This document shows positions 1 through 6,258 of a DNA stretch of 6,613 nt, in pieces. How positions within the stretch are numbered: position 1 is the first letter of the stretch; each line of letters begins with the position of its first letter. The stretch is from Bacillota bacterium (GTDB lineage: Bacteria > Bacillota > Clostridia > Christensenellales > QAND01): positions 1 to 6,613 of the forward strand of contig DXZF01000162.1 of assembly GCA_019415425.1 (NCBI GenBank). The letters are read 5' to 3'. The notes under the pieces were generated by a model. It was not told where the DNA came from and made no database searches. It worked only from the letters and a program-made list of their open reading frames with translations. A program made the position numbers and the translations under genes.

Positions 1-5
1 CCTTA

Positions 6-11
6 CTCCTC
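6..11 (-). promoter_or_regulatory. possible ribosome binding site of a gene beyond the left edge
   Basis: Read on the minus strand, bases 11 to 6 are GAGGAG, followed by TAAGG and then the window edge. This would fit a Shine-Dalgarno site for a minus-strand gene starting just outside the window, downstream of the lipoprotein gene. The start codon cannot be seen, so this is inference only. The rest of 1-92 shows no gene and no strong terminator; the only stem is a 4-bp CCCG/CGGG hairpin with a TCG loop. Confidence 0.2.
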
Positions 12-92
12 AACAAAACTTCCCCCTTATGTAGATTTGTCGCCCCGTCGCGGGCAATCAAATTGCGTGCATGTCGGGTTTTGACGCATCGT

Positions 93-953
93 TCAGAGCG
101 TGATGGTGTGCTTTTCGTTGACGATGGTCGCCGCGCCGCCCTGGTACGTCACCGTGGTCTGCGCACCGCTGGGGAACGCATACGGTTCCACCGACTGTGT
201 GGACAGGTCCGCCGGCGCTTCCACATCGTCGTAGATCGCATAGCGGAGGGTATCCTGCCCCGCGACCTCATAGCACAGCAGGTCGTAGGTATCTCCATTG
301 TTGCGTGTGAAATAGCACTGCGCAACAAACCCCTGCGCCGTGGTGCGCGTCTGCATCCACAGCGTCATCACGTCAGACGAGGCGTTTTCCGTATGGTCGT
401 ACAGATAGATCGTCATGGCGCTGGCATCGGGCTGCATCTGTACGCTCTGTTTGCGGTTGTCCAACCCGTCGGTCGTCTGCGGCTGTGCGCCGTCCGCCCC
501 TTCGCCGCCCGCCTCATCTGTGACGGGTTCAGAACAAGTATATTGGTACACGCCGTCCTTGAGCACCAGGCTGGCCGTGCGTTCGGCATCCGAGACGGCA
601 TAAGAGCCATCGGCCTGCGGCTGCAATTCGTACGCGTCCAGCACCACGTCGGCCAACAGGGCGTCCACCTCGGTAAACGGAGACTGCACCGACACCATCA
701 GATTGGTATAGTCCGGCTGGCCCTCCTGCGGCGTATAGGTCTCCAGCTTCATGCCCAATTGCCCCAACGCCAGATCCTTCTGTTCCAGCAGCGCCACCAA
801 CGCCTTGCTCAGGGGATTGTCCCCCTTTTGCCCCGACGGGGCAACCGTGGCCGTCGGCTGCGCCTGTTCCGGCTGCTCCGCTCGCTTACAGCCGGCCAGT
901 GCCAGCACCACAAGGGCAGCGGCCAGCGCGTATGCCATGCAACGTCTTCGCAT
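93..953 (-). CDS. putative secreted lipoprotein of unknown function
   Basis: A 286-residue protein that I do not recognise beyond its export signal. The N-terminus has an arginine-rich start (MRRR), a hydrophobic stretch at about residues 7-20, and the lipobox L19-A20-G21-C22. It should therefore be cleaved before Cys22 and lipid-anchored on the outer face of the cytoplasmic membrane. Residues 23-45 are a Glu/Gln/Pro/Thr-rich linker, followed by a mostly polar, probably beta-rich region, with an acidic Gly/Gln/Thr-rich low-complexity insert around residues 160-180. No catalytic motif is visible. An in-frame ATG at 968 exists, but the ATG at 953 is preferred because GGAGG lies 6 nt before it and the positive n-region starts directly. 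The gene follows the aldo/keto reductase on the same strand after 123 nt and has its own promoter candidate. Coding is well supported; function is open. Confidence 0.85.
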   Translation of the reverse strand: MRRRCMAYALAAALVVLALAGCKRAEQPEQAQPTATVAPSGQKGDNPLSKALVALLEQKDLALGQLGMKLETYTPQEGQPDYTNLMVSVQSPFTEVDALLADVVLDAYELQPQADGSYAVSDAERTASLVLKDGVYQYTCSEPVTDEAGGEGADGAQPQTTDGLDNRKQSVQMQPDASAMTIYLYDHTENASSDVMTLWMQTRTTAQGFVAQCYFTRNNGDTYDLLCYEVAGQDTLRYAIYDDVEAPADLSTQSVEPYAFPSGAQTTVTYQGGAATIVNEKHTITL

Positions 954-977
954 GCTACACCTCCACATTGTGCGTTT

Positions 978-1006
978 ATTCTACCACATCTTCGCACAAA
1001 TGTCGT
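978..1006 (-). promoter_or_regulatory. promoter candidate for the lipoprotein gene
   Basis: On the minus strand the -10 is TAGAAT (983-978, 5/6 to consensus), preceded by an extended -10 TGG. The -35 is a weaker ACGACA (1006-1001, 4/6) at a 17-nt spacer. The start would fall near 971, giving a short leader of about 18 nt that still contains the GGAGG site. Confidence 0.5.
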
Positions 1007-1035
1007 GTCGAACCACTGTCCTTTCCAGGAGATAT

Positions 1036-1070
1036 GCCGGTTGCCTCACACGCCGGCGCACCCGGGTGCG
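1036..1070 (-). repeat. two GC-rich inverted repeats just after the aldo/keto reductase stop
   Basis: Bases 1057-1070 are a perfect 14-bp palindrome, CGCACCCGGGTGCG, 6 nt past the reductase stop codon. Next to it GCCGG (1036-1040) and CCGGC (1053-1057) form a 5-bp stem with a 12-nt loop; the two share base 1057. On the minus-strand transcript no U-tract follows either one, so this is not a standard intrinsic terminator. It may be a 3'-end stabilising structure or a protein site. The role is unknown. Confidence 0.35.
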
Positions 1071-1076
1071 TACGCG

Positions 1077-1952
1077 CTATGCGTTTTGCGCCTCTCTCTC
1101 CCTTTTGAGGCGGAAAAACTCTTCAAACGTCTGATCCGGGCGCGGCGTCGCCATCTTCTCATCACGATCCATGGCGTATAGCGTGCGCATGTCCGCTTCG
1201 GACAGCGAAAAATCGTATAGCTGTGCGTTTTGCTCGATGCGCTCCCGGTGGATGGATTTGGGGATGACCACGATCCCATCCTGCAGCATCGCGCGCAGGA
1301 TGATCTGGGAAACCGACTTTCCGTACGCCTCTGCCAGTGCATGCAGCGCCGCATCCCCAAATACCACGCCGTTGGCCAGGGGCGAATACGCCTCAAACTG
1401 GATGCCGCGTTGCCGGCAGTAGTCCAACAGCTCCGGCGTCTGGTAGTAGGGATGGTGTTCAAATTGGTTGACCATCGGCGCGATGTCACACTGGGCCAAA
1501 AGCGTATCCAGGTGCTCCTGCGCAAAGTTGGAGACGCCGATCGCCCGCACCTTGCCCTGCCGGTAGAGCGTCTCCAGCCGCTGCCACGTCTCCACGTATC
1601 GGTCCAACCAGGGCATGGGCCAGTGGATCAGGTACAGATCCAGATAGTCGGTATTGAGCCTGCGAAGGCTCTGCTCACAGTGTGCGATCGCGTTCTCGGC
1701 GCCGTGCTCGGCCAGCTTGGAGGTGATGAACAGCTGCTTGCGGTCGATGCCGGCGCGCCGAATCCCCTGCGCCACCTCGGCCTCGTTTTCGTACTTTTCC
1801 GCCGTGTCCACGTGCCGGTAGCCCGCCTGAATGGCCCACTGCACTGCCTGCACCACGTCCTCGCCGCCCGCCTTCCACACGCCCAGGCCGACACAGGGCA
1901 TCTCTACCCCGTTGGAAAGCCGCACCGTATCCTGGATGGATTGAATTCCCAT
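1077..1952 (-). CDS. aldo/keto reductase (AKR5-like)
   Basis: A cytoplasmic NADPH-type oxidoreductase that reduces aldehydes or ketones to alcohols on a TIM barrel. All four catalytic residues are present: D49 and Y54 (in HVDTAEKYENE), K79 (in ITSK) and H110 (in YLIHWP). Other family signatures are NGVEMPCVGLGVW near residues 14-26, IGVSNF at 138-143, VNQFEHHPYY at 161-170, YSPL at 189-192, and the cofactor loop IPKS at 230-233 with R238 and N242 at the usual spacing. The 291 residues are slightly longer than the usual 275-280 because of a charged C-terminal tail. The ATG at 1952 sits right after AAGGAGG and keeps the normal N-terminal length. It is closest in style to the 2,5-diketo-gluconate and methylglyoxal reductase group, but the substrate cannot be read from sequence. 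The upstream MarR gene and the palindrome in its leader suggest inducible expression. Confidence 0.95.
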   Translation of the reverse strand: MGIQSIQDTVRLSNGVEMPCVGLGVWKAGGEDVVQAVQWAIQAGYRHVDTAEKYENEAEVAQGIRRAGIDRKQLFITSKLAEHGAENAIAHCEQSLRRLNTDYLDLYLIHWPMPWLDRYVETWQRLETLYRQGKVRAIGVSNFAQEHLDTLLAQCDIAPMVNQFEHHPYYQTPELLDYCRQRGIQFEAYSPLANGVVFGDAALHALAEAYGKSVSQIILRAMLQDGIVVIPKSIHRERIEQNAQLYDFSLSEADMRTLYAMDRDEKMATPRPDQTFEEFFRLKREREAQNA

Positions 1953-2007
1953 GCACCTCCTTCTCCTTTTACACGCTATTTCCCCGTGCCTTCACAAGGA
2001 ATTTTTG

Positions 2008-2021
2008 GTTAGAATTCTAAC
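2008..2021 (-). promoter_or_regulatory. MarR/SlyA-type operator in the reductase leader
   Basis: GTTAGAATTCTAAC is a perfect 14-bp palindrome. Its core TTAG-N4-CTAA has the same layout as the SlyA box (TTAGCAAGCTAA) of the MarR/SlyA family. It lies 8 nt past the -10 of the reductase promoter, so it covers roughly +2 to +15 of the transcript, a classic place for repression. The MarR gene directly upstream is the obvious candidate to bind it. Symmetry is seen directly; binding is inferred. Confidence 0.7.
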
Positions 2022-2029
2022 TTATTTTA

Positions 2030-2058
2030 ATTATAAACAGAAAAAATTCGTTTGTCTA
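2030..2058 (-). promoter_or_regulatory. sigma-A promoter of the aldo/keto reductase
   Basis: On the minus strand there is a -35 TAGACA (2058-2053, 5/6), a spacer of exactly 17 nt, and a perfect -10 TATAAT (2035-2030). It lies just after the marR stop codon (2067-2065). The predicted start near 2023 gives a leader of about 70 nt, carrying the 14-bp palindrome at its very start. Confidence 0.75.
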
Positions 2059-2064
2059 CGGCCT

Positions 2065-2502
2065 TCACTCCAAGCTGGCGCGCACGCGCGACAGCAGACG
2101 CTCCAGCGTGGCGATTTCCTTCTCGTTCAAACCATGGATCAGCTTTTGCTCTACCCGTTCGAGGTCGCGCAAAATGGCGGGGTGCATCCGGCGGGCCCTG
2201 TCGGTCATGGCGATGCGTTTGAGCCGGCGATCTCCCGCAACCGCTTCGCGCCGGATCAGTCCATGCTTCTCCATGAGCTGGAGCAGGCTGGTCACCGAAG
2301 AGCTGCGCAGCGACAAAAATGCCTCCAAATCCTTTTGAAAGACATCCCCGTCCGCATGGATGTACAGGTAGCGGATGATCCAACGCTGCATGACCGTCAG
2401 CGGTACCTCGTCCGCCGTATGGGCGGAGAGGTGATGGAATTCCCAATTGATCAGGTTGGCCACCTTTTTGACCTGGGGGGCAATTCGGCATTGCTGGTCC
2501 AT
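2065..2502 (-). CDS. MarR-family transcriptional regulator
   Basis: A dimeric winged helix-turn-helix DNA-binding protein, 145 residues, the usual MarR size. The winged helix runs from about LTVMQRWIIRYLYIH (residues 35-49) through QKDLEAFLSLRSSSVTSLLQ (57-76, with the recognition helix at about 65-78) and KHGLIRRE (79-86) to the wing and following helix start, GDRRLKRIAMTDRARRM (90-106). The C-terminal helices (about 108-143) supply the dimer interface. The ATG at 2502 is chosen, with a modest AAAAGAG site 8 nt upstream; a GTG at 2511 would add three residues. It is upstream of and co-directional with the aldo/keto reductase, and a palindrome of the right type lies in that gene's leader, so it is likely the repressor of the reductase. 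The ligand is unknown. No matching TTAG-N4-CTAA site was seen before its own start, so autoregulation is not evident. Confidence 0.93.
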   Translation of the reverse strand: MDQQCRIAPQVKKVANLINWEFHHLSAHTADEVPLTVMQRWIIRYLYIHADGDVFQKDLEAFLSLRSSSVTSLLQLMEKHGLIRREAVAGDRRLKRIAMTDRARRMHPAILRDLERVEQKLIHGLNEKEIATLERLLSRVRASLE

Positions 2503-2531
2503 TCTGCACACTCTTTTCGTTTGATGCCCCC

Positions 2532-2560
2532 ATGTTATCCCATTTGCCAGGGCCCGTCAA
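2532..2560 (-). promoter_or_regulatory. weak promoter candidate for marR
   Basis: On the minus strand there is a -35 TTGACG (2560-2555, 5/6). The -10 could be TAACAT (2537-2532, spacer 17) or GATAAC (2539-2534, spacer 15, with an extended TGG), each only 4/6. It sits between the phosphofructokinase terminator and the marR start, which is where a marR promoter is needed. Confidence 0.4.
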
Positions 2561-2581
2561 TTGCGCGGCGTTGGCCCATAC

Positions 2582-2608
2582 AAAAAGGCGCCCCCTTCGG
2601 GGCGCCTT
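2582..2608 (-). terminator. intrinsic terminator of the phosphofructokinase gene
   Basis: A 10-bp perfect stem, AAGGCGCCCC paired with GGGGCGCCTT (2585-2594 with 2599-2608), and a 4-nt loop (GAAG on the minus strand). On the minus strand the stem runs into TTTTT (2586-2582). It starts 35 nt past the phosphofructokinase stop codon. The plus-strand side has no T-tract, so it works for the minus strand only. Confidence 0.92.
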
Positions 2609-2643
2609 GCAGCCTTTTTGCAGCAGCTCCAGCAAAGCTGTCT

Positions 2644-3681
2644 TTAGTGGAAATACAGCCGTGCCACATCGTACAGCTTCTGATCCACCGCCTTGCGCTC
2701 TTTGAGCACCTCTTCGAGCGGGGAGCATACGATCTCGGTGCCCGACAGGCCGACCATCACGCCGTAATGGCGGTTGATGATCTGTTGTGCCGCCGTATAC
2801 CCCAGGCGTGCGCCCAGCACGCGGTCAAAGGCAGTGGGATTGCCTCCGCGCTGCAGGTGGCCCAGCACCACGTGGCGGGTCTCGATACCGGTGCGCACAT
2901 GAATGGCTTCGGCCAGCCGTTCGCCGATACAGCGCTGGTCCATGGCCACGTTGCCAAAGGCGTCGCGCCTGAGCTTGGATTCATCCACATCCAATCCCTC
3001 GATCACCGCCGCTTCGGCGCAGGCAATGACGCTGTATTTCTTTCCGCGCGCCCGCCTTCCCTGTACGATGGCGCAGATCTCGTCGATGTGCATGGGAAAT
3101 TCCGGGATGATCACCGCGTGCGCATCGCCCGCGATACCGGCCTGCACGGCAATCCAGCCGGTATGCCGGCCCATGATCTCCACCACCATCACGCGGCTAT
3201 GGCTGGCGGCCGTGGTGCGCAGATCGTCCAGCGCACGCATGGTGATGTTGGATGCCGTATCGAATCCAAAGGTAAAGTCGGTTCCATTCAAATCGTTATC
3301 AATGGTCTTGGGCACGCCAACCATGTTGAATCCCTGCTGTTGCAGCTTGTTGGCCACACCCAGCGTATCGTCGCCACCGATGGCCACGATCGCCTCCAAA
3401 CCCAGTTCCTCCATGGTCGCCTTGACCAGTTCCAGCCCATCGGGAATCTTCATCACGTTGGTGCGGCTGCTGCCCAGGATGGTGCCGCCCGTCGTCTGGA
3501 TGCCCTCCACATCGTCCAACGTCATCCACTTTCCGTCGCTCTGGATCACGCCGCGCCAGCCATCGTAGAACCCAAATACCTCGATGTGCTCCACGATGCA
3601 CTTCTCCACTACGCTCCGGATGACAGCGTTCAGCCCCGGACAGTCTCCACCGCCGGTTAAAATGCCGATCCTTCTCATCAT
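2644..3681 (-). CDS. 6-phosphofructokinase, group III, probably pyrophosphate-dependent
   Basis: Glycolytic enzyme converting fructose 6-phosphate to fructose 1,6-bisphosphate in the cytoplasm. In the 345-residue form it has the N-terminal ILTGGGDCPGLNAVIR (residues 7-22), GGDD at 102-105, PKTIDND at 124-130 with catalytic D128, MGR at 170-172, PEFP at 193-196, and the family signature RHVVLGHLQRGGNPTAFDR at 269-287. In E. coli PfkA numbering, D105 falls at Gly104 and K125 at Gly124. Asp104 plus Lys124 is the established pattern of PPi-dependent enzymes, whereas ATP enzymes have Gly104. The overall style matches the group III 'mixed-substrate' clade. The ATG at 3681 is used; GGAGG lies 3 nt before it and 6 nt before the adjacent ATG at 3678, so either could be the start. 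An open frame extends to 3759, but that part has no family match. It has its own promoter, leader and terminator, so it is monocistronic. Confidence 0.95.
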   Translation of the reverse strand: MMRRIGILTGGGDCPGLNAVIRSVVEKCIVEHIEVFGFYDGWRGVIQSDGKWMTLDDVEGIQTTGGTILGSSRTNVMKIPDGLELVKATMEELGLEAIVAIGGDDTLGVANKLQQQGFNMVGVPKTIDNDLNGTDFTFGFDTASNITMRALDDLRTTAASHSRVMVVEIMGRHTGWIAVQAGIAGDAHAVIIPEFPMHIDEICAIVQGRRARGKKYSVIACAEAAVIEGLDVDESKLRRDAFGNVAMDQRCIGERLAEAIHVRTGIETRHVVLGHLQRGGNPTAFDRVLGARLGYTAAQQIINRHYGVMVGLSGTEIVCSPLEEVLKERKAVDQKLYDVARLYFH

Positions 3682-3747
3682 GTACCTCCAGATGTTGGGC
3701 GTGCAAAACCGCTTGCCCGCCCTGTTTTTGGGAACAGAAAAACTGAA

Positions 3748-3773
3748 CCCGGCGCCCATACCCGCGCGCCGGG
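3748..3773 (-). other. GC hairpin at the start of the phosphofructokinase leader
   Basis: CCCGGCGC (3748-3755) and GCGCCGGG (3766-3773) form a perfect 8-bp stem with a 10-nt loop, starting about 6 nt after the predicted transcription start. On the minus strand it is followed by TTCAG and then TTTTT (3742-3738), a displaced and weak U-tract. It could protect the 5' end or act as a poor attenuator; no ligand-binding riboswitch pattern was recognised. Confidence 0.4.
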
Positions 3774-3785
3774 GCTTCTGAGGGT

Positions 3786-3814
3786 ATTATAAAGATTCAT
3801 CCGCTCTATTGCAA
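3786..3814 (-). promoter_or_regulatory. promoter of the phosphofructokinase gene
   Basis: On the minus strand there is a perfect -10 TATAAT (3791-3786) and a -35 TTGCAA (3814-3809, 4/6) at a 17-nt spacer. The start would be near 3779, giving a leader of about 98 nt before the ATG at 3681. Confidence 0.6.
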
Positions 3815-3978
3815 CCACACAGCCGTTTTTTTGCCCCCGTCTCTACCACCAATTTATGGTCTTTTTCGCAGCTGCATACCCGCAAAGCCCCGATTTTCCG
3901 GTATTTTTCCTGTGAAAAAGTAGTCATTCTTTTTTGCATTTCACCGTCTTTTTTCGCACTTTCAGCGCCCATTCCGCC
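3815..3978. other. T-rich part of the divergent intergenic region
   Basis: Together with the flanking promoters this belongs to the 376-nt gap 3682-4057. No convincing gene is seen. It is markedly more A/T-rich than the rest of the window and carries runs of T or A at 3826-3832, 3862-3866, 3894-3897, 3904-3908, 3915-3919, 3930-3935 and 3949-3954. Three of these (centres near 3895, 3906 and 3917) are spaced about one helical turn apart, so local DNA curvature upstream of the plus-strand promoter is possible. Confidence 0.4.
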
Positions 3979-4007
3979 TTGACGCAGCCATCGGAATGTG
4001 GTTTGAT
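3979..4007 (+). promoter_or_regulatory. promoter candidate for the phosphodiesterase gene
   Basis: A -35 TTGACG (3979-3984, 5/6), a spacer of 17 nt, and a -10 TTTGAT (4002-4007, 4/6) preceded by an extended -10 TGG. The predicted start near 4014 gives a leader of about 44 nt. Confidence 0.5.
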
Positions 4008-4057
4008 ACCCTCTGAACAGAGCGCATTGTGGCGTGTATTTCAAGGGGGGATTTTGC

Positions 4058-4774
4058 ATGTTTATGAATTTGGCACATCGCGGTGCCAGCACGTATGCAC
4101 CCGAAAATACCTTTGCTGCCTTTTATCTGGGCTTGCAGATGGGCGCAACGGGTCTGGAGACGGATATCAAGCGGACGCGCGACGGCGTATTGGTATTGGC
4201 CCACGACGATACCACCGGCCGCATCTGCGATGTGGATGTGTCCATCAACGACTGTACATACAAAGAGCTGTTTGAGCTGGATTTGGGCAGCTACAAGGGC
4301 GCGCAGTACCAGGGAGAGCGCATCGTGCTGCTGGAAGACTTTTTGAAGGTGTTCGGCGCGCGCCGCATCTTTTTGGCGCTGGAGCTCAAGGACGCGCTGG
4401 TCGAGGCCGATACGGCCGCGCTCATTCAAAAATACGTGCCGGATTGTTCCATGCTGACGGTGACCAGCTTCGGCTTTGACAACCTCGCCCGCATGGCCAA
4501 GGTTGCGCCGCATCTGCAGCTGGGCTATCTGACCGACAACTGCCTGGATGAAGATCTGGACAAGGTCGCCTCCATCGGGGGCCGGCAAATTTGCCCGCAC
4601 GCGCAAAAGCTCACCCGCGAGCACGTGGCGCACGCCATCGAGCGCGGTTTCACCGTGCGCAGCTGGGGCAACGATACGGTGGAAAACATGATGCGCTCGC
4701 TGCAGGCCGGCGTGCACGGCATGACCGTCAACTTCCCGGACCTGCTGGTGCGCGAGTTGGCCCGGCGCGACTAA
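4058..4774 (+). CDS. glycerophosphodiester phosphodiesterase (cytoplasmic, UgpQ-like)
   Basis: Hydrolyses glycerophosphodiesters, the deacylation products of phospholipids, to glycerol 3-phosphate and an alcohol. The 238-residue protein is a compact GDPD TIM barrel with the expected metal and catalytic residues: H7 and R8 in AHRGAS, PENT at 15-18, E34 and D36 in ETDIKRTRDG, H49 and D50 in AHDD, and E109 and K111 in LALELKD. The C-terminal strand motif usually written V-x-x-W...T-D-x-P appears as VRSWGND (200-206) and TVNFPD (223-228). No signal peptide or membrane segment is seen, so it should be cytoplasmic. The ATG at 4058 is chosen because AAGGGGGG lies 7 nt upstream; an in-frame GTG at 4034 lies before that site. 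It is the only plus-strand gene, divergent from the phosphofructokinase and convergent with the MATE gene. No glycerophosphodiester transporter lies nearby, so the source of substrate is unknown. Confidence 0.93.
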   Translation: MFMNLAHRGASTYAPENTFAAFYLGLQMGATGLETDIKRTRDGVLVLAHDDTTGRICDVDVSINDCTYKELFELDLGSYKGAQYQGERIVLLEDFLKVFGARRIFLALELKDALVEADTAALIQKYVPDCSMLTVTSFGFDNLARMAKVAPHLQLGYLTDNCLDEDLDKVASIGGRQICPHAQKLTREHVAHAIERGFTVRSWGNDTVENMMRSLQAGVHGMTVNFPDLLVRELARRD

Positions 4775-4799
4775 GACGCTTTCCGGTAAAGCTGTAAAC

Positions 4800-4831
4800 A
4801 AAGAGGAACGGCACAGGCCGTTCCTCTTTTT
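4800..4831. terminator. bidirectional terminator between convergent genes
   Basis: A 13-bp perfect stem, AAAGAGGAACGGC (4800-4812) with GCCGTTCCTCTTT (4817-4829), a 4-nt loop (ACAG), and a T-run continuing to 4831. The A-rich left flank gives a TTTGTTT tract on the minus strand. It lies in the 68-nt gap between the phosphodiesterase stop (+) and the MATE stop (-), so it probably ends both transcripts. Confidence 0.93.
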
Positions 4832-4842
4832 GCGTTGCGCTT

Positions 4843-6243
4843 TCAGATCTCCTGCACGGCGTTGGTCGCGCGTGCAGACGACGCCACGATGCGGTTGTGC
4901 ATCCACTTGCCGCTGCGCAGCCGCAGCAGGCAGAGCACCGACTTGGTCACCACCTCGATGTTGACGATCAGCATCACCCATTCGATGGACAGGTGCCACA
5001 CCGCCGCGGCCAGATACGCCAGCGGAATGCTGATGCACACCATCGCGCCCGTCTCGGCCTTAAAGGCATACGAGGCGTCGCCGCCCCCGCGCAGCACGCC
5101 GGTGAGCAACACCGAGCACGTGGAGCGCAGCGGGCACACGACGGCAAAGATGCGCAGCATCACCACTGTGGAGGCACGCACCTGCTGGGAGACGGCAAAG
5201 AGCGAAAGGATGGCGGGCGCCAGGAAAAATACCGTGATCCCCAGCACCGTGCCGATGCAAAACGCAAGCAGCGTCAGCTTGTGCGCCGTATCCGACGCCT
5301 CCTCCGGCTTGCCGGCGCCAATGAGGTTGCCCGTCATCACCATGGCCGCACCGCCCATGCTAAAGCACACCACCATGAACAGGTTGAGCACGGTATTGTA
5401 GATCTGCACCGCGGCCAGCGCCTGTGTTCCAACCAGGCCGTAGATAAACGTATAGACCAACGTGCCCAGCCCAAAGAAGCCCTCATTGCACACCACCGGC
5501 GTGATGTTCCTGACCATGCGCCTTGCAAACGGGCGGGTAAAGGTGAAGTAGTGCACCAGCTTGCCGCGCAGCGGCGAGCCATGTTGCAGCGCACCCAACA
5601 GGACGATGCCCATCTCGACCAACCGCGCCACCACCGTGGCCAATGCCGCGCCAAACACGCCCATGGGGGCAAAGCCGAGGTGGCCGAAGATCCAGATATA
5701 GTTGAGCGTTGCGTTGAGCACGATTCCGGCGATGCTGCCCACCATGGGACAACGCGTGTTCTCGGTGCTGCGCAGCGCACTGGAAAAGGTGACCGTCACC
5801 GCGCTCATCAGGTAGCTCATCCCCACCGTGCGGATGTACGTCACGCCCAGTGACAGGACCGCCTCATCCCGGCTGAACAGTTGCAGCAGGCCGTGCGGAA
5901 ACAGCGTGACCAGCAGCGTAAACACCAGCCCCAGCGCGCCTGCACCCAATAGGGCAAAGCCGGTACAGCGGCAGATGTTATCGGATTGCCGGGCCCCCCA
6001 GTACTGTGCAATCAGCACGGCGCTGCCAGCGGCCACGCCGGTGAGCAGCAGATTGTACAGGTAAAACACCTGGTTGGCAATCCCAACGGCCGCTACGGCG
6101 TCCTCGCCCACGGCGCCGATCATCAGCGTATCGACCATGTTGAGCGACGAGTTGATGAAATTCTGAATGATGATCGGCACCGCCAGCGTCCACAGCTTGC
6201 GCCAGAACGGCTTATCGGTCCACAGTGTACGCAGCGCGTGCAT
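4843..6243 (-). CDS. MATE-family multidrug efflux transporter
   Basis: A 466-residue integral membrane protein of the usual MATE length, predicted to have 12 transmembrane helices in two six-helix halves. MATE proteins export cationic drugs or metabolites in exchange for Na+ or H+. Family landmarks are NSSLNMVDTLMIG (residues 31-43, with the conserved Asp at 38), the glycine-rich helix end around GVAAGSAVLIAQYWG (69-83), RSTENTRCPM (158-167), LNATLNYIWIFG (176-187), the mid-protein turn LIGAGKPEEA (307-316) and VLRGGGDASYAF (383-394). The short cytoplasmic tail after about residue 445 is basic. The start ATG at 6243 has GGAGG 5 nt upstream. The substrate cannot be inferred. Control is suggested by an inverted repeat in the early leader. 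No dedicated regulator gene adjoins it; the window's MarR gene is more than 2 kb away. Confidence 0.95.
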   Translation of the reverse strand: MHALRTLWTDKPFWRKLWTLAVPIIIQNFINSSLNMVDTLMIGAVGEDAVAAVGIANQVFYLYNLLLTGVAAGSAVLIAQYWGARQSDNICRCTGFALLGAGALGLVFTLLVTLFPHGLLQLFSRDEAVLSLGVTYIRTVGMSYLMSAVTVTFSSALRSTENTRCPMVGSIAGIVLNATLNYIWIFGHLGFAPMGVFGAALATVVARLVEMGIVLLGALQHGSPLRGKLVHYFTFTRPFARRMVRNITPVVCNEGFFGLGTLVYTFIYGLVGTQALAAVQIYNTVLNLFMVVCFSMGGAAMVMTGNLIGAGKPEEASDTAHKLTLLAFCIGTVLGITVFFLAPAILSLFAVSQQVRASTVVMLRIFAVVCPLRSTCSVLLTGVLRGGGDASYAFKAETGAMVCISIPLAYLAAAVWHLSIEWVMLIVNIEVVTKSVLCLLRLRSGKWMHNRIVASSARATNAVQEI

Positions 6244-6258
6244 GTGTTCCTCCCCCAG

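Noticed and set aside
2503..2511. GTG start for the MarR gene
   Set aside because: It would add only three residues and has no clear ribosome binding site at good spacing; the ATG at 2502 has AAAAGAG 8 nt upstream. It is not fully excluded.
1951..3660. Long plus-strand open frame of 569 codons
   Set aside because: It runs antisense to the MarR and phosphofructokinase genes, both with full family motifs, ribosome binding sites and promoters. It is His/Gln-rich with no domain sense, as expected of an antisense frame in GC-rich DNA.
3682..3759. 26-residue N-terminal extension of the phosphofructokinase
   Set aside because: The extension has no family match and lies before the GGAGG site. The family N-terminus starts right at MMRRIGILTGGG.
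3993..4060. Riboswitch upstream of the phosphodiesterase gene
   Set aside because: The leader is only about 44 nt from the promoter candidate and no conserved aptamer pattern is seen.
3962..5038. Minus-strand open frame of 358 codons opposite the phosphodiesterase gene
   Set aside because: It spans the bidirectional terminator and is antisense to the phosphodiesterase gene, whose active-site residues are intact. The composition is that of a shadow frame.
4897..5853. Plus-strand open frame of 318 codons over the MATE gene
   Set aside because: Its composition is extremely rich in His, Arg and Gln, it has no recognisable domain, and it lies fully antisense to a complete MATE protein.
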